Positions 59,231 to 64,000 of a stretch of DNA of 64,000 bases are shown piece by piece; the stretch's first letter is position 1, and every line of letters starts with the position of its first letter. The notes under the pieces were generated by a model. That model did no database searches. It saw only the letters and a list, made by a program, of their open reading frames with translations, and had not been told where the DNA came from. The position numbers and the translations under genes are program-made. The stretch is from Scalesia atractyloides (taxonomy: Eukaryota; Streptophyta; Magnoliopsida; Asterales; Asteraceae), in contig CAMTDV010000013.1 of the NCBI GenBank assembly GCA_947069175.1, positions 53,574,610-53,638,609 of the forward strand, given 5' to 3'.

Positions 59231-60960
59231 CACCCTAATTCAACATATCATATTAATAATGCTAATATTTAAATTAAAAGTGGTAACATATTAAATTAAA
59301 ACTACTAACATAAAATGATAGTATTTAAATCATATAAATAATGCTAGGAGTACTTTACAATCAATTCAACAAATCAATAATCAATGGCACATGAACTAAC
59401 AAAGATCACTTGGATAGAATGGTAGGTTTCTTTAGTTATACAAAAATGTTACTGTCTTTTTTCTGATAATAAATCAAAAAGATGTTCAAGATAATTATTA
59501 CAACAAATCTATGAACCATGTTTCAACTGCTCAATGTGCAGATCACCACGATTGTTCTTGTTTAGGTGACGGTGGTGGTAGTAGCGGGATGCCAGTGGCG
59601 GTGGTGGTGAGGGGATTGCAGTGGTGAGTGCGTTGGTGGGTCATGTTCCTTGAAAGTGCCTCATTGCACTTGAAAACCATCTCAAAAACTCCTTGATGTT
59701 GGAGACTCGTTGTCTAAAGCTTAGAAAAACGTCATATTGATATATATTGTCAACGGGTGAATGATGATGAATAAGTTGCCAATTGAAGGTTTGCTCTAGA
59801 AATCCTATTAAAACTCAAATTTGTTGGCAACTGCAAAATAGAGATGTTAATGATAACAAAATAGAGATAAGATTTACGTTTTGGATCTTGAAAAATATTA
59901 CTAATAACAAAATCTCACTACATTAGTACTAATAATAATTTGTTAAGATGATGAGAAGAGTGTTATATATAACAAAGATACACTAGAATATAAGTTGAAG
60001 TTCAAACAACTCGTATTTGTCTCTTTGCGCCTCCTTTTTTTTTAAGAAAATGATATGTTCATACAAGTTTATCATCCTCATTGAGTCATTGAAATTATAC
60101 ATTCATAAAATACTTATGATAACTTGTTCTTGTGTCTTTGCTTCTATTTAGAAGAATAACAATTCATACATGTTAGTCTTGTACATCCATATCAACAAGC
60201 AGATGTTATATACCCGACCAACACATCCTAACTAGAAAAATTTGTCACAAAATTAATAATCCGAATTTTAACACAAAATACATTCAAAGCCACTAGTTTC
60301 CTTGATTGGTTTTCGTAGTAGTTTCCAATTCTTCATCTAAAACACATATTTATATTTTTAAACTGAGACTTCATCTTATGAATGTGAAATTAAGTAACGA
60401 ATAATATGTATGCAAGGTTCAAGGTTTACCTTATAGTGTTAACGCTTCAAGGCATTAATCAATAACAATGGTAATGGTTTGGCCTTATTGGTGAAGTTGC
60501 ATATAAGAGTAAGGAGGTTTATATAGAGTGGTCAACTTATGAAGAAAAGTGTACCATAGGGTCACATTGAAAAGCAGTTCAAGTAGTTGAGGCGATTAAT
60601 TGTTCGAATTGTCATGTTTTTATAGTTTTCAACTCATTTACCGTGAAAAGCAATGCACTTCAAGTATGATATCTAACTTTTAAATACAAAGTTAGATGTT
60701 CGGTATGAGACACAATTTTGCAATTATGTATCAGATTAAGATCATAAATACACGTCTCGTTATCATTTGACATTTGTATACATTTAAAGTATACAATTAC
60801 CATGTGGTAAATGTTTTATTTGTTATTGGTTGCTAACTATCTTTGTTTTGTTTGTTCTGATTATATCAGTTTGGGATAGTTAGAGCACTGGTTGTGTTTG
60901 AGGTATAAGCACAAGAAATGGAGCTAATGTAGCTGCTGGAGTATATAAGCAAGTTTTTAC
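59231..60960. other. Intergenic AT-rich DNA
   Basis: No ORF or RNA gene. A short GGT-rich patch at 59568-59640 is low-complexity. Confidence 0.4.
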
Positions 60961-60967
60961 ATGTTAG

Positions 60968-61082
60968 ACCATGTGTAATGGGGCTTTAACTTCAAGCTCG
61001 TCGCTTGGGCATTATTCGACATGTGCCTCCTAGTCAGCAAAGGGGCTTGAAATTAAAGGGGGTTCAAACCCCCTTACAATGA
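60968..61082. mobile_element. Probable small foldback element
   Basis: AATGGGGCTTTAACTTCAAGC (about 60977-60997) is complementary to GCTTGAAATTAAAGGGGGTT (about 61047-61066), and GGGGGTTCAAACCCCC is itself palindromic. The start (CCATGTGTAATGGGG) resembles ends of common plant MITEs. No clear target duplication. Confidence 0.45.
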
Positions 61083-61766
61083 TTAGATATTGTAGTTGAA
61101 TTAAGAAAAAAAACCCATCAAAAACATCATTGGTCATCCACTTTTGATCAGGCGTTTTTGTGGAAACGCCCAAACCCAAAAAGCTCAAGAAACGCCCATG
61201 GAGGCGGCGTTCTCTTGTGAATGGGGCTTTTTTTGCCCATTCACGCCCAATTCATTTGCCACTACAGGTGGTTTTAGAAAAAAAAAACGCCCGTCTTTCT
61301 TGTCATTTCCTCGTTCATTCTCTCAGACAACTAGCGTACTGTAGAATCTGGTTCTCTGTTCTTGATCTTTTGGTGTGATGTGTTAGAATCAGTTTGTATT
61401 CCAAGTCTGTGTCATCTATGTTTAGATGTGCGAGAGAAGTAGAAATAGGCTGTTCTTGAGTATCAAAGTTTTGCAGGCATTTAATAGATAATCGCTAACA
61501 CAACAATATTAAAAGGCTTCTACTATTCTCACACTCTTAAATCTTATTTTCACATCTTTTTTTCTTCTATCTCTATATATATGTATGCATAAGAGAAAAA
61601 AATAAAAAAAGCAAGGATATGTGAATATTAACTCGCTATTAAAATTGTACGGCTATTAAAATTGTACAAACAGGTTGCTCAAATTGATGCATGTTGTTCT
61701 GCTTTATTGACAAACACATTTCTTTTTAAAAAGATAATAATATAATAATAAATTCTGTCTAAAAAA
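61083..61766. other. Intergenic DNA, no gene recognised
   Basis: ORFs at 61144-61378 are short and not domain-like. Adjacent to the foldback element and possibly part of a larger transposon that includes the AAACGCC repeats (61150-61290). Confidence 0.3.
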
Positions 61767-61957
61767 TATACACAAACGTTTTGCTCATTTGGTATCACCG
61801 AGATTAAATATTTTGGAACTGTTGGGTTCGACTTTATCAAATAAAAAAAAATAAATAGTCTCTCTTGTTAGAATCTATACACAAACGTTTTTCTCATTTG
61901 GTATAACCAAGATTAAATATTTTAGAACTATTGGGTTCGACTTTATCAAATAAAAAA
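61767..61957. repeat. Direct tandem duplication, 109-bp offset
   Basis: TATACACAAACGTTTTGCTC (61767) and TATACACAAACGTTTTTCTC (61876) start copies of about 82 bp that end in TTATCAAATAAAAAA. Confidence 0.85.
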
Positions 61958-62267
61958 GTTACACAGTATTTAAAAATTTTTTATTAATTGAAGATAATCC
62001 AAAGAGTATGTTTTTATATAATCAGTTAAGTACTTTTTATCGTAGTTAAAGCTCACTCTAAATGATATATTTTTTTAAGAACAGAATATTTATTAACCTA
62101 AATTATTCTATAAGTTCTATTAAATTTACAAATAATGACAAAAAAGGTATTCATGCTGGTTATTTTAGTTAAATATAAAATTATAACTATATGGTTGAAG
62201 TTACTTTTCGAAGATGCATGCTCCATTTCTTATTTAGTTAGCGTTTGGAGAAACGCATGGCATTAAT

Positions 62268-62269
<2 letters not shown>

Positions 62270-62349
<80 letters not shown>
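62270..62349 (+). tRNA. tRNA-Leu (anticodon UAG)
   Basis: Class II tRNA. Acceptor GACAGTT pairs with AGCTGTC (one G-T). D-arm/A box TGGCCGAGTGGTCTAAGGC, anticodon stem CCAGA/TCTGG around the loop TTTAGGC, long variable arm (TCCGAAAGG), and T-arm GTGGG-TTCAAAT-CCCAC. Discriminator base A at 62349. A run of T follows (62352-62357), a polymerase III terminator. It reads CUA leucine codons. The sequence is nuclear (cytosolic) in type, without introns. Confidence 0.96.
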
Positions 62350-62351
62350 TC

Positions 62352-62357
62352 TTTTTT
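62352..62357 (+). terminator. Polymerase III terminator of tRNA-Leu
   Basis: TTTTTT three bases after the discriminator base. Confidence 0.85.
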
Positions 62358-62397
62358 ACTTTTAAACCAAACGTATGATCCCTGGAATATAATAGCA

Positions 62398-62535
62398 GGC
62401 CCCACCCGACCCATTTGTAGAAATGAGTTTTACACTTTCAAGAGGCCGCACCCGACCCATTTGTAGAAATGAGTTTTACACTTTCAAGAGGCCGCACCCG
62501 ACCCATTTGTAGAAATGAATTTTACACTTTCGAGG
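62398..62535. repeat. 46-bp tandem repeat, three copies
   Basis: Copies start at 62398, 62444 and 62490 (GGCCGCACCCGACCCATTTG...). The first two differ at one position; the third has a few more changes. Confidence 0.95.
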
Positions 62536-62960
62536 AATCGTTAAACGAGTCAATCTTTTAACAAACCGGACCCAAACGAATAACCGGTAAATATATCTAA
62601 ATGAGTGAGTGAAACAGATTTGTGGGTTATAATTTGTAAATAGGTTGACAGGTTACAAGTGGGTTGTAAACATGTTAAATGGGTTGATTGGTTGTAACGT
62701 TTAACAAACGGGTCGACATTTTTTATTCAAGTTTGTTGAAAAGTATAACCTTCAACAGAAGATAAACCATTAAATGAGTCAAATGTTTAACAAACGGGAC
62801 CTAAATGAGTAAACATTTAACCAATGTTATTAAACATGTCAAACGGGTTTGTGGGTTATAACAGACGGGTTGTAAACGATTCAGCCAGTCGCCATGTTTA
62901 TTAAACATGTTAAACAAGTCAAACTAAACATATTGTTTAATTAAACGCGTTAAATATGGC
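62536..62960. repeat. Degenerate repeats of AACGGGT/TTAAACATGT type
   Basis: Many near copies of TTAAACATGTTAAA, AACGGGTTG and AACAAACGGG in loose order, both strands. Typical low-order repeat of plant intergenic DNA; no ORF. Confidence 0.5.
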
Positions 62961-63296
62961 CACCAAAGTCCAAAAGTTCAAAAATCGGATTATTTTCATG
63001 CAGTGTCATCGATTGCCACCAGATTATAACATGGATTAAGAAAACTGCAAACCAATAAGTATAATCAAGTGTTGATCTTAAAGTCAAGGATTCAACCAAA
63101 GGTCCAATCACTATCTTGGAACATGAAGCATAGGTACATAATAAAGATTCCGGTGTTAACTCGTGGAAAAGAATGCTAACGACAATGGGGAGAGTTGCAC
63201 TGTACAGCAGGCACAAGCATACCCAAATGTAAGTTAAATTTGTATTCTTGTACAAGTTATATCATTAATTCAAAAACAACATAAGAAATCCATGAT

Positions 63297-63700
63297 TAAG
63301 AGGTATGGTCTCAAATCGTACGCGAGTACGTAGTAGCAGAACCACACGCTCCAAAGATACGATCTTACCAAACAAGACGATCTATAAGGTTCTAGAAGAG
63401 TACACCTGGTGACAGAAAGATAATCCTAGCAGACAAGAAAGGACGACAGGTGGCACCAATTGTAAGATGCCAACACCCGTCACAAGATCCTCACAGGGCA
63501 GCGAAGGACAGGCCGACAGCAGGTACAAAAGGACGTTGAGCTGGAACGAATGTCCATATGCCACGTCACCTCTGGTACAAAACCAAGCCTGGTCAGAGGA
63601 GACAGAATAGATATTCCCCCTGATCGGACAGCTGGCACATGCGACACCCGGCTATTTTGGGTATGTACCATACTAGTGTGACACGTGTTATAAATAAATA
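63297..63700 (-). repeat. Possible LTR fragment
   Basis: A GC-richer block (GGACGACAGGTGGCACC, CAGGGCAGCGAAGGACAGG) stands out from AT-rich surroundings and resembles LTR sequence. No paired LTR, PBS or termini are identified within the window. Confidence 0.25.
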
Positions 63701-64000
63701 AGTGCAATATTTTAATAAATTTGGTGTTTATTGATGGTATTTGATGTGTTTGTAAATCCAAACCTTGTTAAAAATTATGTTGGCAATAATAAGATAAACG
63801 CATATCGCGTAACGAACAAAATGCGAAACGAACGTCGGTGACCGCCCAGTTAATGTTAAAATCCTAAAAATATTCCGTTATGATTAAAATGTTATTTTTA
63901 ATCATATCTGTGAGGAAAAAATTATCTAAAACGCTTAAAAAGACTGTTTTGCGAATTTAAGCGCATACTGCGTGATACCGCGCATATCTTACAAAATATA

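Noticed and set aside
62270..62349. Organelle-derived tRNA-Leu
   Set aside because: The acceptor and D-arm do not match plastid trnL-UAG, and a polymerase III terminator follows; it fits a nuclear cytosolic tRNA.
62398..62535. CRISPR-like repeat array
   Set aside because: Units are contiguous without spacers, and the DNA is from a plant nucleus.
63297..63700. Complete LTR retrotransposon at the right edge
   Set aside because: No paired repeat, primer site or coding domain within the window; only listed as a possible LTR fragment.

Overview
This is a window of plant nuclear DNA. It is AT-rich and repeat-dense, its one large gene is split by GT-AG introns, and it carries a cytosolic-type tRNA gene and several plant transposon families (Copia, Athila, Tekay-like LTRs, PIF/Harbinger, Mutator-like, SINE). 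The retrotransposon proteins and LTR motifs look most like those of Asteraceae (daisy family). That placement is inference from family resemblance, not a database match.

Layout. 1-1801: 5' part of a broken Copia element on the minus strand, running off the window. 3998-6422: a 2.4-kb solo LTR with perfect 5-bp target duplications. 6564-13642: a 7-kb Athila-like element with two LTRs, one decayed ORF and no pol. 13.6-21.2 kb: a decayed neighbourhood holding a glutaredoxin-family pseudogene (19085-20141), a PIF/Harbinger element inserted between its probable TATA box and its coding region (17083-19004), and traces of a tandem duplication whose other copy lost the gene. 22.6-24.3 kb: a small MITE and minisatellites. 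25416-29884: a second PIF/Harbinger element that carries only ORF1, interrupted by a 2.6-kb solo LTR (25910-28545). That LTR contains a 170-bp tandem array of tRNA-like modules. 30269-30617: a SINE with two tRNA-like heads and 13-bp target duplications. 31176-32565: a non-autonomous Mutator-like element with long terminal inverted repeats.

The genic island is 32.8-37.6 kb. It holds a small intact ORF for a one-helix membrane protein (32812-33072, plus strand) and, converging on it, a six-exon gene for a plastid farnesol/phytol kinase family protein (33928-37613, minus strand, best match FOLK). The exons join in frame to 321 residues. A 0.4-kb foldback element sits in its third intron.

39020-54035 is a rearranged Athila retrotransposon complex on the minus strand: 5' LTR, gag, pol, an Athila ORF1-like gene, 3' LTR, then a second partial leader, a broken LTR and another gag copy. 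54618-57199 is a relic LTR related to the one at 3998-6422. The rest is mostly AT-rich intergenic DNA with tandem duplications and one intact tRNA-Leu(UAG) gene at 62270-62349.

Only the kinase, the small membrane protein and the tRNA look like working host genes. The strongest leads for something undescribed are the tRNA-like array inside an LTR, the two-headed SINE, and the recurrence of short CpG-containing palindromes in the LTRs of three unrelated retrotransposon families.
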